From positions 1 to 46,131 of the forward strand of contig NZ_VFTZ01000035.1 of assembly GCF_006440775.1 (NCBI RefSeq): a stretch of 46,131 nt of DNA. The letters are read 5' to 3'. A model generated the notes under the pieces. The model saw only the letters and a program-made list of their open reading frames with translations. It was not told where the DNA came from and searched no databases. A program made the translations under genes and the position numbers. Origin of the DNA: Mesorhizobium sp. B2-7-2 (lineage in GTDB: Bacteria; Pseudomonadota; Alphaproteobacteria; Rhizobiales; Rhizobiaceae). The first letter of the stretch is position 1. Each line of letters begins with the position of its first letter. Shown here in pieces: positions 7,908 through 16,730 of the stretch.

Positions 7908-8080
7908 CTAACCGGTCGTTCCAATCCGTTTGGCCAATCCGTTTGGGCGCTATATGGCGGAAACGGGCGGGAATTACCAGTCCGGCGTTGGCTCTGGCGA
8001 CGACGAAGAAGAGGCCGCGCGGCGACCGGTCGCGCAGCGACGATCTGGCGGTCGCGCCAGCGACGACCAAGTGGTCGCGC

Positions 8081-8242
8081 TTATGTTACCGCGAAGACGC
8101 CGAGCACGATCAGCAGGAAGATGATCAGCACGATGCCGATGAGGATGCGCGCGCCGGTAGCGGCCGCGCCTGCCAAAGCCGGCATGCCGAGCAGGCTCGC
8201 GGCGGCGGCAATGATGAGAAGGATGATGATCCACCTGATCAT
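8081..8242 (-). CDS. DUF1328 (UPF0391, YtjA-like) small membrane protein
   Basis: This is a 53-residue gene read from the sequence itself. It starts MIRWIIILLIIAAAASLLG, continues 'MPALAGAAATGARILIGIV' and ends 'LIVLGVFAVT'. That matches the UPF0391/DUF1328 family (E. coli YtjA), which are two-helix inner membrane proteins of about 53-60 residues and unknown function. They usually begin M-x-R/K-W, have 'GLAG.A.GAA' in the turn and end shortly after the second helix. GGAG lies ten bases upstream of the ATG. The gene lies between dapF and a metallo-hydrolase gene, all leftward. The stop at 8081-8083 is followed by 173 bp of non-coding DNA before dapF. Confidence 0.85.
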   Translation of the reverse strand: MIRWIIILLIIAAAASLLGMPALAGAAATGARILIGIVLIIFLLIVLGVFAVT

Positions 8243-8272
8243 GGGGAAGCTCCAGCGGTTTGCGTCGTCCGA

Positions 8273-9310
8273 TCAACGCGTTTGGCCGGTTTGGGTTCCT
8301 TTGTAGATGGCTGGCACGTCCCATAGCTCTCCCGGTCGCATGGCACGGAAACGCTCCGGCGGCAGGTCTTCGGCGGCCAGCGCCTCGGCCAGTTTCCGGG
8401 CCGGCTCCTCGACCGGCTCGTCGGTAAGGTGGAAGGTGCCCCAGTGGCAGCCGGCGGCGAAGGCGGCGTTGCACAGCTTCATGCCCTGAACGGCCTCCTG
8501 CGGGTTCTGGTGCTGCGGCGCCATGAACCAGCGCGGCTCATAGGCTCCGATCGGCAGGATGGCGAGGCGGAAGCCGCCATGCTTTTGCGCCATCAGCCGG
8601 TAGTTGATGCCGTCATGGAAGCCGGTGTCGCCGGCGAAGTAGATCTTGCCGGCCATCGTCTCGATGACGAAGCCCGCCCACAGCGCCATGCGGCGGTCGC
8701 GCCCGCCGCGCGCCGACCAGTGATGCGCCGGCTCGACATGGATGGCTGCCGTGCCGGCATCGAGCCTGTCGCCCCAATCATGCACGCTGAGCCGCATGCC
8801 GGGCGCCGCGCGGCCGATGATGGCGTCATTGCCGAGCGGCGCGATCACCAGCGGGTCGTGTCTCTCCCCCAGCCGCTTCAGCGTGGCGAGGTCGAGATGG
8901 TCGTAGTGATTGTGGCTGACCAGGACCAGATCGATCGGCGGCAGGTCGGCAAAGGCAATCCCCGGCGCATTAACCCTTCTCGGCCCGACGAAGGCGAAAG
9001 GCGAGGCACGCTCCGACCAGACCGGATCGGTCAGGATGTTCAACCCCGCCGTCTGGATGAGAAGCGAAGCATGGCCGACCATGGTGAGCCTCAGCGCGCT
9101 GCCTTCCACCCGTATGTCCGGCTTCGCCGGGGGATACGGGCTCGGAACCGAAGCCGGCCAGTTCGCCCGCCCGCCGCCGAATTGCCATTTGAGGAGATCG
9201 GTGAAGCTCCCGGGCGGCTTGCCGCCGGGATTGAAGAACAGGGCGCCGTCGAAATGATCGCTGGGCGGCCCGCTGTAGTAGCGGTTGGCGGTTCCTGTTC
9301 TCGCGGCCAT
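8273..9310 (-). CDS. MBL-fold metal-dependent hydrolase (NAPE-PLD/UlaG-like)
   Basis: The 345-residue protein shows the metallo-beta-lactamase fold of the UlaG/NAPE-PLD-like branch. 'VSHNHYDHLDLATL' near residue 126 is the HxHxDH metal site, 'EPAHHWSARGGRDR' near 188 gives the next His, 'YFAGDTGFHDG' near 216 the bridging Asp, and 'HWGTFHLTDEPVEEP' near 292 the last His. The N-terminal 'NRYYSGPPSDHFDGALFFNP' is typical of bacterial proteins annotated as N-acyl-phosphatidylethanolamine phospholipase D-like; the true substrate is unknown. A longer reading to 9391 is possible, but ATG 9310 has GGGAG seven bases upstream. It is leftward and lies just upstream of the DUF1328 gene (30 bp). Confidence 0.88.
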   Translation of the reverse strand: MAARTGTANRYYSGPPSDHFDGALFFNPGGKPPGSFTDLLKWQFGGGRANWPASVPSPYPPAKPDIRVEGSALRLTMVGHASLLIQTAGLNILTDPVWSERASPFAFVGPRRVNAPGIAFADLPPIDLVLVSHNHYDHLDLATLKRLGERHDPLVIAPLGNDAIIGRAAPGMRLSVHDWGDRLDAGTAAIHVEPAHHWSARGGRDRRMALWAGFVIETMAGKIYFAGDTGFHDGINYRLMAQKHGGFRLAILPIGAYEPRWFMAPQHQNPQEAVQGMKLCNAAFAAGCHWGTFHLTDEPVEEPARKLAEALAAEDLPPERFRAMRPGELWDVPAIYKGTQTGQTR

Positions 9311-9438
9311 GCTGTCTCCCGCCCGCTTGCGTCGTTTCCTGAGATAAGGACGCGCCGGCCTGGCGCAAGCATTTTTGCCGCCGCATGCCAATGGCCGAAG
9401 CCGGGCTCGTCTACGATCGGCAGACAGGGGTGATCGTC

Positions 9439-9876
9439 ATGGTAATGAAGCGAACCAAGACACCGTGGATGAAGGCCGAGGATTTCGGCCGCTCGCTGCC
9501 GCTTGGGGTCGGCGTCAACCTGCTGGTCACCGACATCGCGGCTATGGAGGCCTTCTGCCGCGACGTGCTTGGCGCCCGGATTATCTATGGCGACGAGGAT
9601 TTCGCGGCGATCGAGCTGTTGGGCTCGATCTTCATGCTCCACGCTGACCATTCCTATCTGGACAATCCGATGACCGGCGTCACCGCAGGCGCCGAGACTC
9701 GCGGGGCCGGTATCGAACTGCGCCTTTACGGCGCCGATCCGGACTCGGTCGAGAAAAAGGCGGCCGCGCTCGGCCACATCGTGCTGGCCGGCTCGATCGA
9801 CAAGCCGCATGGCTTGCGCGAATGTTACATCGTCGGCCCGGATGGTTATGTCTTCGTGCCGAGCGCCAGGATTTAA
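9439..9876 (+). CDS. VOC-fold (glyoxalase/dioxygenase superfamily) protein
   Basis: This protein of 145 residues from ATG 9439 (MVMKRTKTPWM) could begin 18 residues earlier at 9385. It has the paired beta-alpha-beta-beta-beta units of the vicinal oxygen chelate superfamily: 'LPLGVGVNLLVTDIAAMEAF' then 'VLGARIIYGDEDFAAIEL', and a second half 'GAGIELRLYGADPDSVEKKA' and 'HGLRECYIVGPDGYVFVPS'. Possible metal ligands are the His in 'FMLHADHS' and acidic residues in 'GIELRLYG'. The family includes glyoxalases, dioxygenases and antibiotic-binding proteins; no specific activity is assigned. The gene stands alone, divergent from the hydrolase at 8273-9310. Confidence 0.75.
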   Translation: MVMKRTKTPWMKAEDFGRSLPLGVGVNLLVTDIAAMEAFCRDVLGARIIYGDEDFAAIELLGSIFMLHADHSYLDNPMTGVTAGAETRGAGIELRLYGADPDSVEKKAAALGHIVLAGSIDKPHGLRECYIVGPDGYVFVPSARI

Positions 9877-9947
9877 TGTTGATATTTCAATAGACTATAA
9901 GGTTTTCAGCGGCAGCTTCCGGACCGTGGCCCTCAGCTGCGATAAAT

Positions 9948-9976
9948 TTGCAACAGCCGCTTCGAAAACCCTATTT
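9948..9976 (+). promoter_or_regulatory. Possible sigma-70-type promoter for the Omp19-like gene
   Basis: TTGCAA at 9948-9953 and CTATTT at 9971-9976 are separated by 17 bp, resembling the rhizobial housekeeping consensus (CTTGAC, 17 bp, CTATAT). It lies in the AT-richer part of the 197-bp gap, about 100 nt upstream of the lipoprotein start. It is a pattern match only. Confidence 0.35.
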
Positions 9977-10073
9977 TAACCATATCGGGTTGAAATTCTG
10001 CCACCTTCGCCGTCTTGGTGAAGCGGAGATTACGCGGATGGCTCCCCCCGGCCAGATCCGACGGAGGTGGTAA

Positions 10074-10613
10074 ATGCATTTTTCAAGGACTGGCCTTGTG
10101 GCCGTATCGCTGGCCGCGCTCGTTGCGGGCGGCTGCTCGACCTCGCGCTTCTCGTCGATGGACGACCAGCAGCCGGCGCCGCTGACCCCGGCGCCCTCCG
10201 GAACGGTGACGCAGAATCAGCTGCCGCCGCCGGCTTCCCCCGGCGCCGCCGATGCGTCGCAATTCCCGACCGCTCCGAAGAACACCCAGGTAGCCTCGCT
10301 GCCGCCGGACGGCACCGCGCCTGCCGGCGCCACCGATCTCACCGCGGCCAGCGTCGCCGGCGTCTGGAACGTCAATGTCTCCGGGCAGAGCTGCAAGGTG
10401 GCGACGCCGCAGACCAAGTTCGGCGCCGGCTACCGCGCCGGTCCGCTGCACTGCCCGGCGCCGATCGACGGCATCAAGTCGTGGAATGTCGCCGGCAAGC
10501 AGCTGACGCTTTACGACGAGAACGGCGGCACGCTGGCCAGGCTCTATTCGTCCGGCGGCGAAAAGTTCGACGGCCAGACTTCCAACGGGCAGCCGATCTC
10601 GCTTACAAGATAA
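10074..10613 (+). CDS. Omp19-like outer membrane lipoprotein with AprI/Inh protease-inhibitor domain
   Basis: The 179-residue protein has a lipoprotein signal with lipobox 'LVAGGC' (Cys about residue 21). A Pro/Ala-rich spacer to about residue 85 follows, then an AprI/Inh-type barrel: 'VAGVWNVNVSGQSCKVATPQ', 'GAGYRAGPLHCP', 'SWNVAGKQLTLYDENGGT' and 'LYSSGGEKFDGQTSNGQPIS'. The two Cys in this domain are the conserved disulfide pair. The sequence closely follows the layout and many residues of Brucella Omp19, a surface-exposed lipoprotein that inhibits proteases. Here it likely protects the envelope from host or self proteases. The start has GGAGG just upstream. A 201-bp terminal-inverted-repeat element starts 5 bp after its stop. 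Confidence 0.88.
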   Translation: MHFSRTGLVAVSLAALVAGGCSTSRFSSMDDQQPAPLTPAPSGTVTQNQLPPPASPGAADASQFPTAPKNTQVASLPPDGTAPAGATDLTAASVAGVWNVNVSGQSCKVATPQTKFGAGYRAGPLHCPAPIDGIKSWNVAGKQLTLYDENGGTLARLYSSGGEKFDGQTSNGQPISLTR

Positions 10614-10618
10614 CGCGA

Positions 10619-10819
10619 GGGTGTGCTGATATTCAGGTGAGGCCGGCCTGCAGATGCCGGCTTCCGGTCTTCGCCGGCCGAAGCACTGAGGAGTGGCGTG
10701 GCAGTTAAATTAAGGCTATGGCCGGCGAAGGCCGGTGCTCACGTACTTCAAGTACGCTCCGCTCCGGTTCTCGGAACCCGCAATTTTCGACTCGGCCTGA
10801 CCTGAATCTCAACACACCC
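10619..10819. repeat. 201-bp element with 27-bp terminal inverted repeats
   Basis: The left end 10619-10645 (GGGTGTGCTGATATTCAGGT then GAGGCCG) and the right end 10793-10819 read as near-perfect inverse complements, differing at only a few positions. A second, inner inverted pair is TCTTCGCCGGCC near 10668-10679 and GGCCGGCGAAG near 10720. The small palindrome GTACTTCAAGTAC sits at about 10743. There is no ORF inside, so it is MITE-like or a large composite hairpin. A sequence matching one arm in 22 of 27 positions lies at 41331-41357. Confidence 0.75.
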
Positions 10820-10850
10820 CGGCCCTTCCTCAGGCGTTCCGCGCAAAAAA

Positions 10851-12068
10851 ATGCAAAAGACCGGACCCATGCATCTGCGCGACGGTATCCAGACCCACGC
10901 GACCGTCAGGCAGCGCTACGACCATCTCGTCCAGAGCGGCGCGGCTGAGCGCGACCCGGCGCAGGAGCGCATCGTCGCCGCGCTCGACCGGCTGACCGAC
11001 GAGATCTCGGCCAAAAGGCTGGCGCATAAATCGAGCGCGCTGGGCTGGCTGTTCGCGGCCAAGCGGCAGTCGCGCGAGCCCGTCAAAGGCCTCTATATCC
11101 ATGGTGGCGTCGGGCGCGGCAAGTCCATGCTGATGGACATGTTCTTCGAGCTGTTGCCGGTCCGGCGCAAGCGCCGCGTGCATTTCAACGACTTCATGGC
11201 CGATGTGCAGGACCGTATCCAGAGGCACCGGCAGGCGCGCAAGGAAGGCACGGTCAAGGAAGACGATCCGATCCCGCCGGTGGCGCGGGCGCTCGCCGAT
11301 GAAGCCTGGGTGCTGTGCTTCGACGAATTCTCGGTCACTGACATCGCCGACGCGATGATCCTGTCGCGCCTGTTCTCGGCGCTGTTCGCCAGCGGCGTGG
11401 TGCTGGTCGCCACCTCCAATGTGGCGCCGGAGAACCTTTATCGCGACGGGCTGAACCGCCAGCTCTTCCTGCCGTTCATCTCGTTGCTGGAGCGCAATGC
11501 CCATGTGATGGCGCTGGATGCCGAGAAGGACTACCGGCAGGAAAAGCTCAACCGCCAGCCGGTCTATGTCACGCCGGACGACGCTGCGGCCGAGCGCGCG
11601 CTGGACGAGGCCTGGAAGGCGATGACGCATGGCCAGCCAACCGGCGAGGTGACGCTGACGCTGAAAGGCCGCCAGCTTGTCGTGCCGCGCGCCGCCGGCG
11701 ATGTCGCGCGCTTTTCCTTTGCCGACCTCTGCGAAAAGCCGCTCGGCGCGCGCGACTATCTGGCGATTGCCGGCCGCTTCTCGACCGTTTTCATCGACCA
11801 TGTGCCGGTGCTGGGCGAAGGCAAGCGCAACGAGGCCAAGCGCTTCATCCTTTTGATCGACACGCTCTACGACCACCGCATGCGGCTGGTGATGAGCGCG
11901 GCGGCGCCGCCCGAGCGGCTTTATACGGCCAAGCGCGGCACGGAAGTGTTCGAATTCGAGCGTACAGCCTCGCGCCTGGTCGAGATGCAGAGCCGCGACT
12001 GGCTGGACGGCTGGGCGGAACGGCGCGACAGGACGCAGCCTGCGGGGGCGCTGTCCCGCCGGCGTTAG
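10851..12068 (+). CDS. zapE: Cell division protein ZapE (AFG1-like ATPase)
   Basis: The 405-residue protein is a P-loop ATPase of the AFG1/ZapE family, which in E. coli acts at the division ring and in mitochondria (Lace1/Afg1) in protein quality control. Walker A is 'GGVGRGKS' near residue 86 and Walker B is 'VLCFDEFSVTDIADAM' near 154. Further family segments are 'LVATSNVAPENLYRDGLNRQ' near 183, 'FADLCEKPLGARDYLAIAG' and 'FILLIDTLYDHRMRLVMSA'. Length and layout match alphaproteobacterial members. The first ATG (10851) has no clear ribosome-binding site; ATG 10869 (MHLRDGIQ) is an alternative. The gene precedes mdh by 276 bp, a usual rhizobial order. Confidence 0.93.
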   Translation: MQKTGPMHLRDGIQTHATVRQRYDHLVQSGAAERDPAQERIVAALDRLTDEISAKRLAHKSSALGWLFAAKRQSREPVKGLYIHGGVGRGKSMLMDMFFELLPVRRKRRVHFNDFMADVQDRIQRHRQARKEGTVKEDDPIPPVARALADEAWVLCFDEFSVTDIADAMILSRLFSALFASGVVLVATSNVAPENLYRDGLNRQLFLPFISLLERNAHVMALDAEKDYRQEKLNRQPVYVTPDDAAAERALDEAWKAMTHGQPTGEVTLTLKGRQLVVPRAAGDVARFSFADLCEKPLGARDYLAIAGRFSTVFIDHVPVLGEGKRNEAKRFILLIDTLYDHRMRLVMSAAAPPERLYTAKRGTEVFEFERTASRLVEMQSRDWLDGWAERRDRTQPAGALSRRR

Positions 12069-12166
12069 AGGGTGCCCTGCTTAAATCACAACCGCGTCAT
12101 CGCCCGGATGAAGCCTTCTGATTTCGACGTTCATTGTGTAAATTCTCCTCGGTCGGCTCACAAACT

Positions 12167-12194
12167 TTGACGTTTACGTAATTCCCGATACATC
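12167..12194 (+). promoter_or_regulatory. Weak promoter candidate upstream of mdh
   Basis: TTGACG at 12167-12172 is followed after 16-17 bp by TACATC at 12189-12194. The -35 is a good match but the -10 is poor. The 276-bp gap upstream of the TCA operon must hold its main promoter, and this is the best pattern I can see. Confidence 0.3.
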
Positions 12195-12344
12195 TAACCG
12201 ATTGAAAACGTTAGGCTCAAAATAATCGTTTGAATTTCTTCCGCGCCGGAGTTATTCGGTGCGGCCAAATCTCGCGGTTTCCCGCATCCTTTCGGCCCTC
12301 CGGCCCGTCACGACTTCGTCACAGACAAAGGAAAACATCCTCAC

Positions 12345-13313
12345 ATGGCACGCAACAAGATAGCGCTCATCGGCTCGGGCATGATCGGCGGCACGCTCGC
12401 CCATATGATCGGCCTCAAGGATCTCGGCGACGTGGTGCTGTTCGACATCGCCGAGGGCATTCCGCAGGGCAAGGGTCTCGATATCGCGCAGTCTTCGCCG
12501 GTCGACGGCTTCGACTCCAGGCTGACCGGCGTCAACGACTATGCCGGCATCGAGGGCGCGGATGTGTGCATCGTCACCGCCGGCGTGCCGCGCAAGCCGG
12601 GCATGAGCCGCGACGACCTTCTCGGCATCAACCTCAAGGTCATGGAACAGGTCGGCGCCGGCCTCAAGAAATATGCGCCGAAGGCCTTCGTCATCTGCAT
12701 CACCAACCCGCTCGACGCCATGGTGTGGGCCCTGCAGAAGTTCTCCGGCCTGCCGACCAGCCATGTCGTCGGCATGGCCGGCGTGCTCGACAGCGCCCGC
12801 TTCCGCTACTTCTTGGCCGAAGAGTTCAAGGTCTCGGTCGAGGACGTCACCGCCTTTGTGCTCGGCGGTCACGGCGATTCCATGGTGCCGATGATCCGCT
12901 ATTCGACCGTCTCGGGCATCCCGCTGCCCGACCTCATCAAGATGGGCTGGACCTCGAAGGAAAAGCTCGACCAGATCGTGCAGCGCACCCGCGACGGCGG
13001 CGCCGAGATCGTCGGCCTGTTGAAGACCGGTTCGGCCTATTACGCGCCGGCGGCGTCGGCGATCGCGATGGCCGAATCCTACCTCAAGGACAAGAAGCGG
13101 GTGCTGCCCTGCGCCGCGCACCTCTCGGGCCAGTATGGCGTCAAAAACACCTATGTCGGCGTTCCGGTGGTGATCGGCGCCGGCGGCGTCGAGCGCGTCA
13201 TCGAGATCGACCTCTCCAAGGCCGAGCAGAAGATGTTCGATTCCTCGGTCGCGGCGGTCCAGGGCTTGACCGAGGCCTGCACCAAGATCGCCCCGCATCT
13301 CGCCGGCAAATAA
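12345..13313 (+). CDS. mdh: Malate dehydrogenase (LDH-like, NAD-dependent)
   Basis: Mdh oxidises malate to oxaloacetate with NAD+ in the TCA cycle. The 322-residue protein has the Rossmann motif 'IALIGSGMIGGTLAH' at its N-terminus and the NAD-discriminating Asp in 'VVLFDIAEG' (D34). Substrate arginines lie in 'GVPRKPGMSRDD' (R83 and R89), Asn121 in 'CITNPLDAMVW', and the catalytic His176 in 'VLGGHGDSMVP'. It belongs to the LDH-like (type 3) Mdh group found in alphaproteobacteria. An AAAGGAAAA purine block lies about 11 nt upstream of the ATG. It is the first gene of a long rightward TCA operon; sucC begins 24 bp after its stop. Confidence 0.97.
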   Translation: MARNKIALIGSGMIGGTLAHMIGLKDLGDVVLFDIAEGIPQGKGLDIAQSSPVDGFDSRLTGVNDYAGIEGADVCIVTAGVPRKPGMSRDDLLGINLKVMEQVGAGLKKYAPKAFVICITNPLDAMVWALQKFSGLPTSHVVGMAGVLDSARFRYFLAEEFKVSVEDVTAFVLGGHGDSMVPMIRYSTVSGIPLPDLIKMGWTSKEKLDQIVQRTRDGGAEIVGLLKTGSAYYAPAASAIAMAESYLKDKKRVLPCAAHLSGQYGVKNTYVGVPVVIGAGGVERVIEIDLSKAEQKMFDSSVAAVQGLTEACTKIAPHLAGK

Positions 13314-13337
13314 CAGTCCTTCCCGGAGACCACGCGC

Positions 13338-14531
<1,194 letters not shown>

Positions 14532-14547
14532 CCAAGGAGAGCGCTGC

Positions 14548-14928
14548 GTGAGTAGCTTCCCAGTCCATTGGGAGGAAGAAGTTCAAAGCCTCGATCAGCC
14601 GGCCGCGTGTCCGTATTCGATCGATGAAATCGAGCAGTATCTTTGTTGGTGCCACGATCATTCGAAGTTGGACGAGAAGCCGATGCACTACAAAGTGCAC
14701 GGCGCGGTCGCTGAGCAAACGGAAGATGAGCGGCATTTCTGGCTGTACCGGGCATCAGACGAGGTTGGGCGCGAGTGGTACGTTGTCGTTGGAAGCGGGA
14801 AGAGTCCGTTCAAACCTTCGATGAAAATGAGAGGTTGGATGTACGGCAAAGAGAACGTTCTTGGCCTTATGCCTCACCATTATCTGAGAGATGAGATTGG
14901 CGACCAGCGCCTCGCGGACGCCAGATGA
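14548..14928 (+). CDS. Orphan protein inserted in the suc operon
   Basis: I do not recognise this 126-residue protein. It starts with GTG at 14548, preceded by AAGGAGAG, and reads MSSFPVHWEEEVQSLDQPAA. It is acidic in the first half, with a Cys/His cluster 'YLCWCHDHSK' near residue 31, then a beta-rich Trp-containing part ('ERHFWLYRASDEVGREWYVV') and a conserved-looking 'KMRGWMYGKENVLGLMPHHY'. There is no signal peptide or membrane segment. Its codon use is visibly less G/C-biased than that of sucC and sucD, which suggests a recent arrival. It lies 16 bp after sucC and ends 14 bp before the cupin start, so it must be cotranscribed with sucC. It resembles small cytosolic immunity-like or unknown proteins in general character only. 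Confidence 0.65.
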   Translation: MSSFPVHWEEEVQSLDQPAACPYSIDEIEQYLCWCHDHSKLDEKPMHYKVHGAVAEQTEDERHFWLYRASDEVGREWYVVVGSGKSPFKPSMKMRGWMYGKENVLGLMPHHYLRDEIGDQRLADAR

Positions 14929-14942
14929 AAAGGAATGAGCGG

Positions 14943-15314
14943 ATGCCTCCGCGCAAGATAAACCTGGTCGAGGCGGCGGACGCGAAGATCGCCAAGGTCT
15001 TCGATCCGCATATCGCCGGCGACGTCAACGATGCCCAGGCCAAGGTCGCCAAGTTCGGCGAGGTTTTCGACTGGCATGCGCATGACCATGAGGACGAAGC
15101 CTTTCTCGTGCTGCGCGGCAGGATCGCCATCGACTTCCGCGACGGGCCGGTCGAGCTCGGCGAGGGCGACTTCATCGTCGTGCCGCGCGGCGTCGAGCAT
15201 CGGCCGCGCTCGCTGACGAAGGAGCCGGTGGTGCTGATGTTCGAGCCGGCGACGACGCTCAACACGGGCAACGCCCGGAGTGACCTCACCGTCACCGACC
15301 TGAAGCGGCTCTGA
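14943..15314 (+). CDS. Cupin domain protein
   Basis: The 123-residue protein starts at ATG 14943 (MPPRKINLVEAAD), with AAAAGGA nine bases upstream; ATG 14925, overlapping the previous stop, is a less likely start. It is a single-domain cupin. Motif 1 is 'FDWHAHDHEDEAFLVLRG' near residue 42 (His, His and Glu ligands), and motif 2 is 'GDFIVVPRGVEHRPRS' near 79 (His ligand). Cupins of this kind bind a metal ion and serve as small-molecule isomerases, dioxygenases or sensors; the substrate is unknown. It is part of the sucC-sucD intervening set, 3 bp upstream of the next gene, so the two are probably coupled. Confidence 0.85.
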   Translation: MPPRKINLVEAADAKIAKVFDPHIAGDVNDAQAKVAKFGEVFDWHAHDHEDEAFLVLRGRIAIDFRDGPVELGEGDFIVVPRGVEHRPRSLTKEPVVLMFEPATTLNTGNARSDLTVTDLKRL

Positions 15315-15317
15315 GCC

Positions 15318-15815
15318 ATGAACGCGTCACCCTTCTCTTCCCTCTCGGGCGGCCACCAACGCCTGCAGGCGCTGGTCGGCGCGTGGCGCGGCGAGGAAGA
15401 GATTGCGGCCACGCAATGGACCGATGCCGGCACGGCAACGTCGGAAGTGCAGTCCGAGGCTGAGTTCGGCGGCCTGTTCGTGGTGCAGCGCTATCGCCAG
15501 CGCCGCGACGGCACCGTCTCGTTCGGCGCGCATAATGTGTTCGGCTTCGACCAGCAGAGCGGCCTCGTCACCATGCATCAGTTCGACTCGATGGGATTCG
15601 TGCCGATGTCGCCGGCTACCGGCAGGTGGAACGGCAGCGAGCTGATGCTGGAACGCTCGTCGCCGCGCGGTGCCGCGCGCGCGGCGTACAGCTTTGACGG
15701 CGCTGACGCCTACCGCATGAAACTTCAGTTCAAGCCCGCCGGCAGCGATGCATGGCAAGACATGGTGAGCGGCCTCTACCGGCGCGTTCCGCCTTCCTCG
15801 ATCAACGGTTTTTAG
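15318..15815 (+). CDS. DUF1579-type beta-barrel protein
   Basis: The 165-residue protein has the pattern of DUF1579 proteins. An N-terminal 'HQRLQALVGAWRGEEEIA' is followed by strands such as 'EVQSEAEFGGLFVVQRYRQR', 'GAHNVFGFDQQSGLVTMHQF' and 'GRWNGSELMLERSSPRGAAR', suggesting a small lipocalin-like antiparallel barrel. No signal peptide is present. The function of the family is not established. It begins 3 bp after the cupin stop and ends 12 bp before sucD, so it sits in the transcript with succinyl-CoA synthetase. Codon use matches the operon, unlike the orphan at 14548. The family assignment is moderately secure. Confidence 0.7.
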   Translation: MNASPFSSLSGGHQRLQALVGAWRGEEEIAATQWTDAGTATSEVQSEAEFGGLFVVQRYRQRRDGTVSFGAHNVFGFDQQSGLVTMHQFDSMGFVPMSPATGRWNGSELMLERSSPRGAARAAYSFDGADAYRMKLQFKPAGSDAWQDMVSGLYRRVPPSSINGF

Positions 15816-15827
15816 AAAAGGGCCACG

Positions 15828-16730
15828 ATGTCCATTCTCGTCGACAAGAATACCAAGGTGCTGGTCCAGGGTCTGACCGGCAAGACCGGCACGTTCCATA
15901 CCGAGCAGGCGCTGGCCTATCACGGCACCCGGATGGTGGGCGGCATCAACCCGAAGAAGGGCGGCGAGACCTGGACCGGTTCGAAAGGCGAAAACCTGCC
16001 GATCTTCGCCACCGTCGCCGAGGGCAAGGCAAAGACCGGCGCCAACGCCTCCGTCATCTACGTGCCGCCGGCGGGAGCCGGCGAGGCCATCATCGAGGCG
16101 ATCGAGGCCGAGATCCCGCTCATCGTCTGCATCACCGAAGGCATCCCTGTGATGGACATGGTCAAGGTCAAGGCGCGGCTCGACCGCTCCATCTCGCGGC
16201 TGATCGGCCCGAACTGCCCGGGCGTGCTGACGCCCGACGAATGCAAGATCGGCATCATGCCCGGCAACATCTTCCGCAAGGGCTCGGTCGGCGTTGTTTC
16301 GCGCTCGGGAACGCTTACCTATGAGGCAGTCTTCCAGACCACCAATGTCGGCCTCGGCCAGACCACAGCGGTGGGCATCGGCGGCGACCCGGTCAAGGGC
16401 ACCGAATTCATCGACGTGCTGGAGATGTTCCTCGCCGACGACGAGACCAAGTCGATCATCATGATCGGCGAGATCGGCGGCTCGGCCGAGGAAGACGCCG
16501 CACAGTTCCTCAAGGACGAAGCCAAGCGCGGCCGCAAGAAACCGATGGCGGGCTTCATCGCCGGGCGCACCGCGCCGGCCGGCCGCACCATGGGCCACGC
16601 GGGCGCGGTGATCTCCGGCGGCAAGGGCGGCGCGGAAGACAAGATCGCGGCGATGGAATCGGCCGGCATAAAGGTGTCGCCGTCGCCGGCCAGGCTCGGC
16701 ACGACGCTGGTCGAGGCGATCAAGGGTTAA
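15828..16730 (+). CDS. sucD: Succinyl-CoA synthetase alpha subunit
   Basis: SucD binds CoA and carries the phosphohistidine intermediate of succinyl-CoA synthetase. The 300-residue protein has 'VLVQGLTGKTGTFHTEQALA' at its N-terminus (CoA-binding Rossmann fold), 'CITEGIPVMDMVKVK' near 101, 'LIGPNCPGVLTPDECKIGIM' near 125, 'VSRSGTLTYEAV' near 157, and the active-site His257 in 'GRTMGHAGAVISGG'. AAAAGGG lies upstream of the ATG. Its stop codon is immediately followed by a 35-bp-stem inverted repeat (16730-16819) that separates it from sucA. Confidence 0.97.
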   Translation: MSILVDKNTKVLVQGLTGKTGTFHTEQALAYHGTRMVGGINPKKGGETWTGSKGENLPIFATVAEGKAKTGANASVIYVPPAGAGEAIIEAIEAEIPLIVCITEGIPVMDMVKVKARLDRSISRLIGPNCPGVLTPDECKIGIMPGNIFRKGSVGVVSRSGTLTYEAVFQTTNVGLGQTTAVGIGGDPVKGTEFIDVLEMFLADDETKSIIMIGEIGGSAEEDAAQFLKDEAKRGRKKPMAGFIAGRTAPAGRTMGHAGAVISGGKGGAEDKIAAMESAGIKVSPSPARLGTTLVEAIKG

